A DNA stretch of 15,665 nt from Methylophaga sp. Lineage in GTDB: Bacteria > Pseudomonadota > Gammaproteobacteria > Nitrosococcales > Methylophagaceae. The notes below the pieces were generated by a model. That model did no database searches and was not told the DNA's origin. It saw nothing but the letters and a program-made list of their open reading frames with translations. The translations under genes were made by a program, and so were the position numbers. The stretch is from contig NZ_JAUSCC010000100.1 in the NCBI RefSeq assembly GCF_030651745.1, positions 1 to 15,665 on the forward strand. Reading direction: 5' to 3'. Of the stretch, positions 6,804 through 14,742 are shown piece by piece (the stretch's first letter is position 1; the number at the start of each line of letters is the position of its first letter).

Positions 6804-7472
6804 ATGCGAATTTTGTTAATCGAAGATGATCAGCTATTAGCATTAGGGATCATAACGGCATTAAAGCGTATGGGTTATCAATTGGAACATTGCACCACAG
6901 GATTACATGCCCAACAAGCTCTTTTGAACGGTGAGTTTGCATTAATGATTCTGGATCTAGGATTACCCGATGGCTCAGCTGTTCCACTAATTAAATCTAT
7001 ACGTAAAAATGGACATAGCTTGCCTATTTTAGTCTTAACAGCTCAAGATCAAATCGAAATTAAGTTAGCAGCTTTGAATAATGGTGCGGATGATTATCTA
7101 GTTAAACCGACAGACGTTCGTGAAATTGAAGCAAGAATTCGTGTACTGGTAAGACGCAGTTCAGAACGGAAGGATGATATTTTATTTATTTCAAGCTTGA
7201 GATTAGATTTACAGACTCATGAGTGTGAATATAACGGTCAGAGCATCACATTAACAAAACGAGAATTTCTTTTGTTAAAAGAGTTTATGATGAACCCCAA
7301 TCGTATTTTAAGCAGGCAATACCTTGATGAATTAAGTTACGGTTGGGATGGTGAAATAGACAGCAATGCTACCGAAGTTCATATTCATCATCTGCGAAAA
7401 AAACTATCAAATGATTTGTTTAGGACCGTAAGAGGTATTGGGTATATGTTAGTAGAAGAATATGACGTTTAA
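6804..7472 (+). CDS. OmpR-family response regulator, PmrA/QseB-like
   Basis: 222 residues: a receiver domain (1-115) and a winged-helix DNA-binding domain (about 125-220). In the receiver the acidic pocket Asp8-Asp9, phosphorylation site Asp51 (ILDLGLPDG), Thr79 and Lys101 (YLVKP) are all intact. The C-terminal domain has LTKREFLLLKEF and the recognition stretch NATEVHIHHLRKKL, ending RGIGYML. The short length and DLGLPDG resemble the QseB/PmrA branch. Three sites in this window match the binding pattern of that branch, which supports it as their regulator. If the first box drives the dgkA transcript the gene is autoregulated. A GAGG lies ten bases before the ATG. It overlaps the kinase gene by 11 bases. 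Confidence 0.9.
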   Translation: MRILLIEDDQLLALGIITALKRMGYQLEHCTTGLHAQQALLNGEFALMILDLGLPDGSAVPLIKSIRKNGHSLPILVLTAQDQIEIKLAALNNGADDYLVKPTDVREIEARIRVLVRRSSERKDDILFISSLRLDLQTHECEYNGQSITLTKREFLLLKEFMMNPNRILSRQYLDELSYGWDGEIDSNATEVHIHHLRKKLSNDLFRTVRGIGYMLVEEYDV

Positions 7473-8841
7473 CTCGATCAAGCTATGGTTGTTAGTCAGT
7501 ATTAATCTACTGATGATCATCATATTAGGGATGACAGCTTCAATTTCTTACCATAATTCTCTTCATGAAATGGACGAGATTTATGATGCCCAGCTTGCCC
7601 AAACTGCACGCTTACTGTGGACCTTATATAAAGTTAATCCCAACAAGTTTTCTGAAGATCCCATTGTAATCCCTGTACCCACCAGAATTGATACCGGCGA
7701 ACAGCTCACCTCTGCACAAGAAAGGATGTTCCCAGAGCATAAATATGAAAGCAAAATTGCTTTTCAGATATGGCGTAACGAAAAGTTAATATTACTCTCA
7801 GAAAATGCCACTTCATTTTTAGCACAAAGTAAAACCGAAGGCTTTCATGAAATCGCCGAAAAAAATTATAAATGGATAACCTTTAGTTTGTATGATCCAG
7901 TTGAAGATATTTGGGTTTATACATCTCAGAGAGAAGATGTCCGCAGTGAAATGAGTGGACACATGGCAGCAACGCAAATACGCCCCTTACTCTTATTAAC
8001 TATTCCATTAAGTATTTTAATTTATTTTATTATTGGACTAAGTTTGAGACCACTTAGTCATTTGAGCCAACAATTAAGAGATAAAAAACCTGAAAAGTTA
8101 ACTGAAGTTCACACCAACTTACCCAGTGAATTAAAACCAATACAAGTAGCCATTAATGGTTTATTAAAAAGAATCACCCTTTACCTTGATAAAGAAAAAA
8201 GATTTATTATTGATGCATCACATGAACTTAGAACACCGCTGAGTATTCTTCAATTACATGCTCAAAATCTTAATTCAGATTTAACCGAACAAGAAAAACA
8301 ACAAGCAATTTCGGCTATAGATACTGGCAGTAAAAGGATGGTTCATCTGGTCAATCAATTACTTGCGATGGCAAGAATTGAGCAGTCGTCCCTACTCGCT
8401 CCTCAAAGACTTAATGTGAATGAATTGCTTGAACAAAGCATGTCACAGCTATCAATTCATCAATTAGAGAAAGTTAGCTGGTCTACCAAGGTTGATAGAA
8501 ATTGTGAAGTTTATGGCGATCCCTCTTTACTGCAAATAGTATTGCGAAATTTATTGGATAATGCGGCCAAATATTCAGAGCAAGAGCAAGTAGTTGAAAT
8601 TGAAGTGACGAATGTTCCAGAAAATAATGTGCTAATTACAATTAAAAATATTAACAACATTACTATGGAGTCTGATCGTTTAGGAGAACGCTTTTATCGG
8701 CACAGCCAGCACCAACATATTACAGGGGCTGGACTTGGATTATCGATAGTCATGATGATTGTTGATTTACATCAAGGACAAATCACTTTCACACAGCAAA
8801 AAGAACAATTTGAAGTAAAAATAATATTGTCATCAAATTAG
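7462..8841 (+). CDS. Sensor histidine kinase, QseC/PmrB-like
   Basis: 459 residues: membrane helix at about 8-29, a periplasmic loop of some 140 residues, a second helix at about 173-193, then a HAMP-like linker, HisKA and ATPase domains. His254 in DASHELRTPLS is the phosphorylated residue; the N-box is LRNLLDNAAKYS (361-372) and the glycine lid GAGLGLSI (422-429). The loop between them, where DxGxG is usual, reads IKNINNITMES, so the first glycine box is degenerate; CusS-like kinases also carry N for D there but keep a glycine. The periplasmic part lacks a compact ExxE cluster of the PmrB iron sensor that I could identify, so the signal is unknown. The start overlaps the regulator by 11 bases, a coupled pair. 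Confidence 0.9.
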   Translation: MTFNSIKLWLLVSINLLMIIILGMTASISYHNSLHEMDEIYDAQLAQTARLLWTLYKVNPNKFSEDPIVIPVPTRIDTGEQLTSAQERMFPEHKYESKIAFQIWRNEKLILLSENATSFLAQSKTEGFHEIAEKNYKWITFSLYDPVEDIWVYTSQREDVRSEMSGHMAATQIRPLLLLTIPLSILIYFIIGLSLRPLSHLSQQLRDKKPEKLTEVHTNLPSELKPIQVAINGLLKRITLYLDKEKRFIIDASHELRTPLSILQLHAQNLNSDLTEQEKQQAISAIDTGSKRMVHLVNQLLAMARIEQSSLLAPQRLNVNELLEQSMSQLSIHQLEKVSWSTKVDRNCEVYGDPSLLQIVLRNLLDNAAKYSEQEQVVEIEVTNVPENNVLITIKNINNITMESDRLGERFYRHSQHQHITGAGLGLSIVMMIVDLHQGQITFTQQKEQFEVKIILSSN

Positions 8842-8842
8842 A

Positions 8843-8859
8843 TTTAAGCATTTTTTAAG
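8843..8859 (+). promoter_or_regulatory. PmrA box upstream of eptA
   Basis: TTTAAG-CATTT-TTTAAG begins two bases after the kinase stop and matches YTTAAK-N5-YTTAAK in all constrained positions. A -10-like TATAGA/TAGAGT follows 8-10 bases downstream, and eptA starts 49 bases after the box. This gives eptA its own promoter under the same regulator. Confidence 0.7.
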
Positions 8860-8908
8860 ATTCACCTTATAGAGTGGGAGTTAATAACTTTATAAGTGGA
8901 ACCGAAAA

Positions 8909-10546
8909 ATGTTATCCATCGCAAAAAAATCTTCATATTATTTACAAAGTAATAATTTTTATTCGGCGATTAGTAATCCAATAGCAATACCAATATGGGT
9001 ATATATACTATTGTCATCACTATTTATTACTGTTATTTACAATTTGCCAATATTTCAATTTTTATTTAACCAAGAAAATGCTTTTGAGTCATCACTTAAA
9101 TTTAAGATATTCGCTCTTAGTTTTATAATTAATATTTTATTGGTTTCATTATTTTCGTTTAAAAAACTGTTAAAAGGTTGGCTTTTAGTACTCATTATTA
9201 TTTCAGCCTTTAGCAGCTACTTCATGATGAAATATGGCATCCTAATTGATAAGGATATGCTGCAAAACGTGGTTGAAACGGATTGGAATGAAGCTCAAGG
9301 CTTGATTGGAACCGGATTATTTTTTCATTTAGTTTTATTTTTGTTTATACCCGCCATGATAAACAAAAAAATGAATATTCAATGGGGAGGTTTTGGACAT
9401 CAACTAAAAGTATGGCTCACACTTCTGATAATAACTTTTATCCTCCTCGCAGGATTTTTACAGTTTAACTACAAAGAACTTTCTTCCTTTTTTAGAAATC
9501 ACCGTGAAGTTAAGCATCTAGCCGTGCCATTCAATGCCATTTCAGCAAGTGTTTCTGTCGGGGAAAAAATAGTAGCCTCCGCTTTTCCAACTGAATTTCA
9601 ATTGGTAGCATTGAATGCAAAGTTAACTACACCAATTAATAAAATTAAACCAAATTTATTTGTAATGATCGTAGGCGAAACGGCAAGGGCAGATCATTTC
9701 ACTCTCAATGGTTATCATAGAAATACAACACCAAGGCTATTGCAACTGCTAGATAATGCTCCTGATTCAATGGTGAACTTTAGTAATGTTGCTTCGTGCG
9801 GAACGGCAACAGCTATCTCTGTTCCATGTATGTTTTCATACCTTAATCAGGCAGATTATGATTCTGATATAGCCAAAAATAGTGACAATGTACTCGACAT
9901 TCTTCAACGAGCAGGAGTTGAAGTAACTTGGTTGGATAACAATTCGGGTTGCAAAGGAATGTGTGACCGAATTCCTACACAAGATATTATTGATTGTGAT
10001 GGTGAGCAATGCAGTGATTTGGAATTAATTCCAGCATTTGAAAGTAAAGTAGCTTCAATACCGCCTTCAAAAGATGCATTTATTGTGATGCATCAGTTAG
10101 GTAGCCATGGCCCTGAATATTTTAAACGTAGTACGACGAGTCAAAAGAAATTTTTCCCTGAATGCGAGACAAATCAACTGCAAAAGTGTTCAAAACAACT
10201 GATTATTAACGCTTATGACAACAGTATTTTAGCTACAGATGAACTGATTGCTGAGACTATTGAATCATTGAAGAACCTTGAGTCTGAATACAATGTTGGC
10301 CTTCTATACGTTTCTGATCATGGTGAATCGCTGGGTGAAAACGGTGTATATCTCCATGGACTGCCTTATCGAATTGCTCCAGAAGCCCAAAAACATGTTC
10401 CGATGCTAATCTGGTTATCTGATAGCTTTAAACATGAAAATAATTTTGATTGGGAAAAAATGATGGCAAATAAAGATGAATCAATTAGCCATGATTTACT
10501 ATTTAACTTGATACTTGAACTTATGAATATAAAGGAAAATGGATAA
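8909..10546 (+). CDS. eptA: Lipid A phosphoethanolamine transferase EptA
   Basis: A 545-residue inner-membrane enzyme that moves phosphoethanolamine from phosphatidylethanolamine to lipid A, lowering negative charge and sensitivity to polymyxin-type peptides; MCR enzymes belong to the same family. Five membrane helices (about 28-46, 68-84, 90-108, 131-151, 168-186) precede the periplasmic catalytic domain. Zinc and catalytic residues are in place: GETARADH with Glu257, SCGTATA with Thr299 as nucleophile, HQLGSHGP (His395, His400), and SDHGESLGENG with Asp470-His471, then His483. Cysteines come in pairs (297/307, 348/352, 363/367, 419/427), as in disulfide-rich EptA/MCR. The length is typical. 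A PmrA box lies directly upstream. It could be a paralogue acting on another glycolipid, but every key residue fits EptA. Confidence 0.92.
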   Translation: MLSIAKKSSYYLQSNNFYSAISNPIAIPIWVYILLSSLFITVIYNLPIFQFLFNQENAFESSLKFKIFALSFIINILLVSLFSFKKLLKGWLLVLIIISAFSSYFMMKYGILIDKDMLQNVVETDWNEAQGLIGTGLFFHLVLFLFIPAMINKKMNIQWGGFGHQLKVWLTLLIITFILLAGFLQFNYKELSSFFRNHREVKHLAVPFNAISASVSVGEKIVASAFPTEFQLVALNAKLTTPINKIKPNLFVMIVGETARADHFTLNGYHRNTTPRLLQLLDNAPDSMVNFSNVASCGTATAISVPCMFSYLNQADYDSDIAKNSDNVLDILQRAGVEVTWLDNNSGCKGMCDRIPTQDIIDCDGEQCSDLELIPAFESKVASIPPSKDAFIVMHQLGSHGPEYFKRSTTSQKKFFPECETNQLQKCSKQLIINAYDNSILATDELIAETIESLKNLESEYNVGLLYVSDHGESLGENGVYLHGLPYRIAPEAQKHVPMLIWLSDSFKHENNFDWEKMMANKDESISHDLLFNLILELMNIKENG

Positions 10547-10838
10547 TAGATCTGACACAACCATACTCTGCCCTGTCTGATTTTAACTAAGTCATAATGC
10601 AATGCTATTAATAATCTCGGTAAAATCCCGATAACTATTGCAACAAACTAAGTCTGATAGTTACTAACAAGTAAAGATTAATTTTAATACCTCAAAAAAG
10701 TATCACGTCTTTTAAGACATACTTAGCAACAGATCATATTGAAACGTATGTCAGACATCAGTGAAACCTGTGCCGCAGGTACCAAGTTAATTAATTAAGT
10801 AAGAGCAATAATATTATTGTCTTAGGCTCGTAGTGTTT
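10547..10838. other. Non-coding gap between converging eptA and helicase genes
   Basis: It separates the envelope cluster from the defence unit. It holds the minus-strand terminator (10694-10724), a 5-bp hairpin ACCTG/CAGGT (10766-10780), a TTAATTAATTAA run, and a 14-base palindrome CAATAATATTATTG (10806-10819). No gene is supported. No duplicated attachment site was found that would mark the left edge of an inserted cassette. Confidence 0.5.
10694..10724 (-). terminator. Rho-independent terminator of the defence operon
   Basis: Read on the minus strand: AAGTAT-GTCTT, a 2-base loop, AAGAC, a 3-base bulge (GTG), ATACTT, then a run of T (six in all, counting those closing the stem). This is a classic intrinsic terminator 115 bases past the helicase stop at 10839. 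It would also partly stop eptA transcripts arriving from the other side. Confidence 0.6.
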
Positions 10839-12680
10839 TTAATCATATTGAGGTATTAAAAGAACACATGGGTCTGCTTCTGGCGTAAGTATAATCGTTC
10901 GTCGCTTTGCACGAGTTATGCTGACACGAAAATTTTGACGAGTTTGCTCATCCACGTTGTCACGTATATTTCCTCGAACAATCCTATCTGGGTTAGCTAC
11001 GATCTTGCGTCTTGCGATCCGTGGTGGTCCCTCAAAGATAATTACTTCGTCGAATTGCTTGCCTTTCGCTTTATGCATGTTCATGACGACAACGCCTGAC
11101 TCTGGTCTTACCTGGGTCGAAAAGTGCTCTTGGACAAAAGCCTGTTGGACAATATTTAATGCGTCTGAATATCGTCCTGTATCTCTCCAGTTCTGGGACA
11201 GACTTTCACGAAGCTGTGTCCCACGATCCAACAGCCTGATATTTCTGACTTCGCTAGCAATTTCATTTAGTCGCCAACAATCAGCAGCATCCAGATGCTT
11301 ACGTACGGTAGTCCAATCGCTGTCAGGATCACCAGTCAAAACAAGGTCGTTCGTTGTGTTATAGGCCGTTTCAATTGGTAAGAAAATACTTTTCTTCGGG
11401 GCGGCTTTGCCTAGCTCACGGCATTCAATTGCTTTTTGGAAAGCCGTAAATATCTGCGCCGCTACCTGAAGGCTAGTCTTTGAAGGTGTATCACCACCCT
11501 TACCTCTAAAGTAGCCACAAATCAAATTCACAAAAGTGGCAACATCACCTTGTCGACCGTAACTTTGCAAGAGGTAAGCGATAATCTCTGCAGCAAGAAT
11601 AGCTGCTTCCATATCGACAGTTGCATTGTGCTCAATTTTAGGTAACTTGGCAGGCGGCTCTCGAAAAGCTTCTGATACCACCCGAGTCATACGCTTTGTA
11701 GGAACGAGGATTGCTAGTGACCAATCTTTTGGTCCATCGACCAGAAGGCGCTTGCGAGCTTTCAGGGTTTCTGTGATCACTTTGGTAATCGCCTGATTCT
11801 GGTTTGGTTCGAAAACTTCTATATAAACGCCGATATAGCTTTCCTTCGTGAACTTACCTTTTAGAATATCGTTTCCGAAGAGGGCAAGGTCTGTTCCCTT
11901 GCTACGATGATTTTCATCACTGAGATCGAATTTTGACGGCTTGAATTCATTCTCAAAATGTTGAAGTCTTTCCGGATCAGCACCGATAAAATCAAAGATC
12001 CGTTGCTCTGGGTCTGCCAATGCAAGAAGGATACTGTCACGCCCAAGGGCTTGGATGAAACACCATTGATCTGACGCGGTATCCTGAAACTCGTCTAATA
12101 TTATTACCGGATAAGCATTGGAAATAAGACACCTTATCTTGTTACTTCTGTGCAGCAGTTCGCCCACTATTTCAGCAAAAAGATTAAAGCAGACCAATCC
12201 ATCTTCAAAAGCGAGGCGTCTCCGCTCATCATATTCGAGTTTTTTTTTCTGTTGCCATTCTTCTGGGTTCAGCTTGTAATCTGATTTGTATTGATTTCTT
12301 ATATCAGATAGAGCAACCCCTTCATTTGGCGGGGCCATAATTACAAGTCGCCGCGGCAATCCGAGCAGATACCCATGCGTTTTAATAAGTCGCCAACAGA
12401 AGGCATGATAAGTATCGACCTCAATATAACGTTTAACGTCATGAGTAATCTCTTCTTCTGCTGCAATGGCTTCAAGCACCCTTGATACAGTCGCTCGAGC
12501 AAAGCTTAGAAATAAGACACGCTGGGCATTCTGCAAGCCTTCATTAACTAGCTTTTGCGCCTTCAGAATGGAAATTGTTGTTTTGCCAGAACCAGGCCCA
12601 CCCTGTACAAGTAGGTGCCCGTCAGCAGCCAAAATTTCTTTTTGCATCTGCGTAAGTTCAATCGCCACCTTTGGCCTCAT
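10839..12680 (-). CDS. UvrD-type superfamily 1 helicase, Gabija GajB-like
   Basis: About 613 residues with the full SF1A helicase set: a Q-motif-like ELTQMQ, Walker A GGPGSGKTT (about 27-35), FLSFARAT (Ia), DTYHAF, Walker B LDEFQDT (about 195-201), ALADPEQRIFDFIGA (III), ENHRS (IV), MNMHKAKGKQFDEVII (V) and VSITRAKR (VI, near 586-593). All catalytic positions look intact. UvrD-like helicases coded right after an OLD nuclease are the GajB partner of Gabija, which senses or processes DNA and nucleotides during phage infection; GajB of B. cereus is shorter (494 residues). The gene overlaps the nuclease gene. Starts possible are GTG 12698, ATG 12680 and GTG 12668; the last has a GAGG at good distance, so the true protein may be four residues shorter than given here. 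Confidence 0.88.
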   Translation of the reverse strand: MRPKVAIELTQMQKEILAADGHLLVQGGPGSGKTTISILKAQKLVNEGLQNAQRVLFLSFARATVSRVLEAIAAEEEITHDVKRYIEVDTYHAFCWRLIKTHGYLLGLPRRLVIMAPPNEGVALSDIRNQYKSDYKLNPEEWQQKKKLEYDERRRLAFEDGLVCFNLFAEIVGELLHRSNKIRCLISNAYPVIILDEFQDTASDQWCFIQALGRDSILLALADPEQRIFDFIGADPERLQHFENEFKPSKFDLSDENHRSKGTDLALFGNDILKGKFTKESYIGVYIEVFEPNQNQAITKVITETLKARKRLLVDGPKDWSLAILVPTKRMTRVVSEAFREPPAKLPKIEHNATVDMEAAILAAEIIAYLLQSYGRQGDVATFVNLICGYFRGKGGDTPSKTSLQVAAQIFTAFQKAIECRELGKAAPKKSIFLPIETAYNTTNDLVLTGDPDSDWTTVRKHLDAADCWRLNEIASEVRNIRLLDRGTQLRESLSQNWRDTGRYSDALNIVQQAFVQEHFSTQVRPESGVVVMNMHKAKGKQFDEVIIFEGPPRIARRKIVANPDRIVRGNIRDNVDEQTRQNFRVSITRAKRRTIILTPEADPCVLLIPQYD

Positions 12681-14616
12681 CTTCCGGGTGTGTCTCACTG
12701 CGAGTATCTATTAATGCTTCGCCTGTTGGCGGCATTACCTCATGTAGTTCATCTTTAGGAAGGAGTTGTGATAATTCACGAATGCGAATACAGGTGTCTC
12801 GCAGCCATTGTGGAATTTCATCTTCAGTGCATTGAGCAAGAAAATCAGCGAGCCCCCAGTTCCCCTTCGCCCAACCGAGATAATCGCTAACCGCATTGAC
12901 TACATCTAGTTTTGGATTGGGATATTTCTGTGAGAGATGACGAGGCCATGTTATTAAATCTACAAAACGCTCCAGAGCTGTAATTGTTGTATTCTTCAGC
13001 ACCAAGTATTCAATACCCTTCTCCTTATGCATGAAGAGCTCATCAACTTGTGACACGATACTAGCCTCGTCAGCAGCGGACTGATTATCGCATATGGCGT
13101 ACACTACTTTTCCCAATCCACGATATAGCCCGCCCAAATCAGCAAGCTGAGATTCTGTTCCCGCATCAATTGTGCAGATACCAAGGGCCTCCAAAGAGCT
13201 GTACTTTTCAGGATTTAACTCTGCAAGACGGCGAGCTACAACTGGAAACGCCGAGGCTTCCGTTGCACCTTCAGCGAGTAAGATCCGGCGCGAAAGCAAT
13301 CCTTCACAAAATCGTGTGCGGAACTCCTGCCTATAACGTTTGAGCTTAACACTATCTGGAAGATTCACTGATGCCTGTGTAAGGACCCCCTCTCTAGTAC
13401 GAGACAAAACGAGAGTTTCGTCGAGGCTAAACTCTTCTAAAACATAGGGAGAATGCGAGGTAAATAGGGACTGAGCTGCTAGGGTCCTGATCTCGTGAAC
13501 GATTCGTTTCTGAGCATATGGGGGAATCGCAGTTTCAGGCTCTTCCATAGCGAAAATGACATTTTGCTTGTCTTCAGCGATCTGTGACAGCATTGCCAGT
13601 ACGAGCATGTTGATCGTGCCTGTACCTTGACGAAAGTAAGGCGCGGAATGAGAGCCTTCACCTGTAGCAATAAAGGCCGTAATGACCTTTCTGAGATGTT
13701 CACGTGTCAGTGTAGATACTCGAAGATGAGGTTCAACGCCCCATTCCTTCGGCACATATTTCTTTAGTGCAGTGTTAATGCTTTGCAGAACACCTGTAAT
13801 TCCAAGTTCGGTCCCGCTGGCGACATCGAAAGACGCCAGACCATTGATTGTAGATTCCCACATCTGCGGCCTGATTTCTTTCAGCCTCAGAATAATATCT
13901 AGCAGGCTTCCATGTTCGAGACTTAGAGCGCGACTGCCTGTGCGTAAACTTCTCAAGTACAGGAATCCACATAACTGTTTGTCGCGCCGTCCGAAAAACT
14001 GAGGATTTCCTCCTTCTTCAAGACTACGTGAAAAATACGTGTTACCGACGAAGTCATCCTCTTCAATGTCATACTCGCCGATGAAGGTTACTCGTATGGC
14101 TTCCTGAATCGCTTCAGCATCAACTCCTTCAACGTTAGTAGCAATGTAAAATGCACCTTCGTCGATATTCCACCACTCGATGTAATCACGAAAGTGCCGC
14201 TTTTGTTCATTAGACAAATTCGTGATTGTGGCTTCAACTTTAATCTGAACTAAGTCTGCTTCCGCTCTTTCCTGCCCCCCTGATACAGGCTCTACTTCAC
14301 TCACGTCCATTTCTACAACAGACTCCACCTCTACATTTATGGCCGCTTTGGCATCTTGGGCCTCAGTGCATTTTACTGACTTTTCTGTTGCTTCTTTAGG
14401 CTCGCTGGCAAAGAAATATCTACCTACATAGAAATCATGTTCATCAATTGGGGGACTTCGTCTCAACCTGTCCGGTCCGAGAACAAGATCTAATGCTTCG
14501 AATATTGTTGATTTACCAGTATTGTTGTCACCGATAAGGACAACATGATCTGGGAACAGGAGTTCTGTTGACTTGATTCCCCTGAAGTTCTCTATTTTCA
14601 GACGACTTAATTTCAA
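12658..14616 (-). CDS. OLD-family ATPase/TOPRIM nuclease, Gabija GajA-like
   Basis: 652 residues. The N-terminal ABC-type ATPase has Walker A GDNNTGKST (29-37), a signature-like RQGTGTIN (329-336), Walker B VIFAMEEPE (353-361) and H-loop TSHSP (386-390). The C-terminal TOPRIM nuclease has AEGATE (448-453, Glu449) and AICDNQ (507-512, Asp510). It is class 2 OLD by its helicase neighbour. Two oddities: the usual DxD reads Asp-Asn-Gln, and a 55-residue acidic, poorly structured insert (about 70-125) follows the first ATPase segment, making it longer than B. cereus GajA (578). The start is a TTG at 14616, chosen because GGAG lies six bases upstream and the protein begins with the canonical MKLSRLKIENFRGI. 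It overlaps the helicase gene. The expected role is nucleotide-regulated DNA nicking or degradation in anti-phage defence. Confidence 0.88.
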   Translation of the reverse strand: MKLSRLKIENFRGIKSTELLFPDHVVLIGDNNTGKSTIFEALDLVLGPDRLRRSPPIDEHDFYVGRYFFASEPKEATEKSVKCTEAQDAKAAINVEVESVVEMDVSEVEPVSGGQERAEADLVQIKVEATITNLSNEQKRHFRDYIEWWNIDEGAFYIATNVEGVDAEAIQEAIRVTFIGEYDIEEDDFVGNTYFSRSLEEGGNPQFFGRRDKQLCGFLYLRSLRTGSRALSLEHGSLLDIILRLKEIRPQMWESTINGLASFDVASGTELGITGVLQSINTALKKYVPKEWGVEPHLRVSTLTREHLRKVITAFIATGEGSHSAPYFRQGTGTINMLVLAMLSQIAEDKQNVIFAMEEPETAIPPYAQKRIVHEIRTLAAQSLFTSHSPYVLEEFSLDETLVLSRTREGVLTQASVNLPDSVKLKRYRQEFRTRFCEGLLSRRILLAEGATEASAFPVVARRLAELNPEKYSSLEALGICTIDAGTESQLADLGGLYRGLGKVVYAICDNQSAADEASIVSQVDELFMHKEKGIEYLVLKNTTITALERFVDLITWPRHLSQKYPNPKLDVVNAVSDYLGWAKGNWGLADFLAQCTEDEIPQWLRDTCIRIRELSQLLPKDELHEVMPPTGEALIDTRSETHPEDEAKGGD

Positions 14617-14742
14617 TGTTTACTCCAGTGCTATGTATGAATATGCATTATTAACTTAGTAGACTTCATCTAGCTTGTAAGCCCGATCTTAGTGGAACTA
14701 GTCAAAATGGAGATTTGGCATCATGTTGACTGATTTTGTTCT

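Noticed and set aside
10366..10602. Minus-strand open frame across the eptA 3' end (78 codons).
   Set aside because: It lies opposite well-supported eptA codons, has no family resemblance and no ribosome-binding site.
10711..10727. A PmrA-box-like TTTAAG-N5-CTTAGC downstream of eptA.
   Set aside because: The second half-site is imperfect, no plus-strand gene follows, and the bases are already explained by the terminator hairpin on the minus strand.
10957..11364. Plus-strand open frame of 135 codons inside the helicase gene.
   Set aside because: It is antisense to the helicase coding region with its intact motifs; frames like this arise by codon bias in the real gene.
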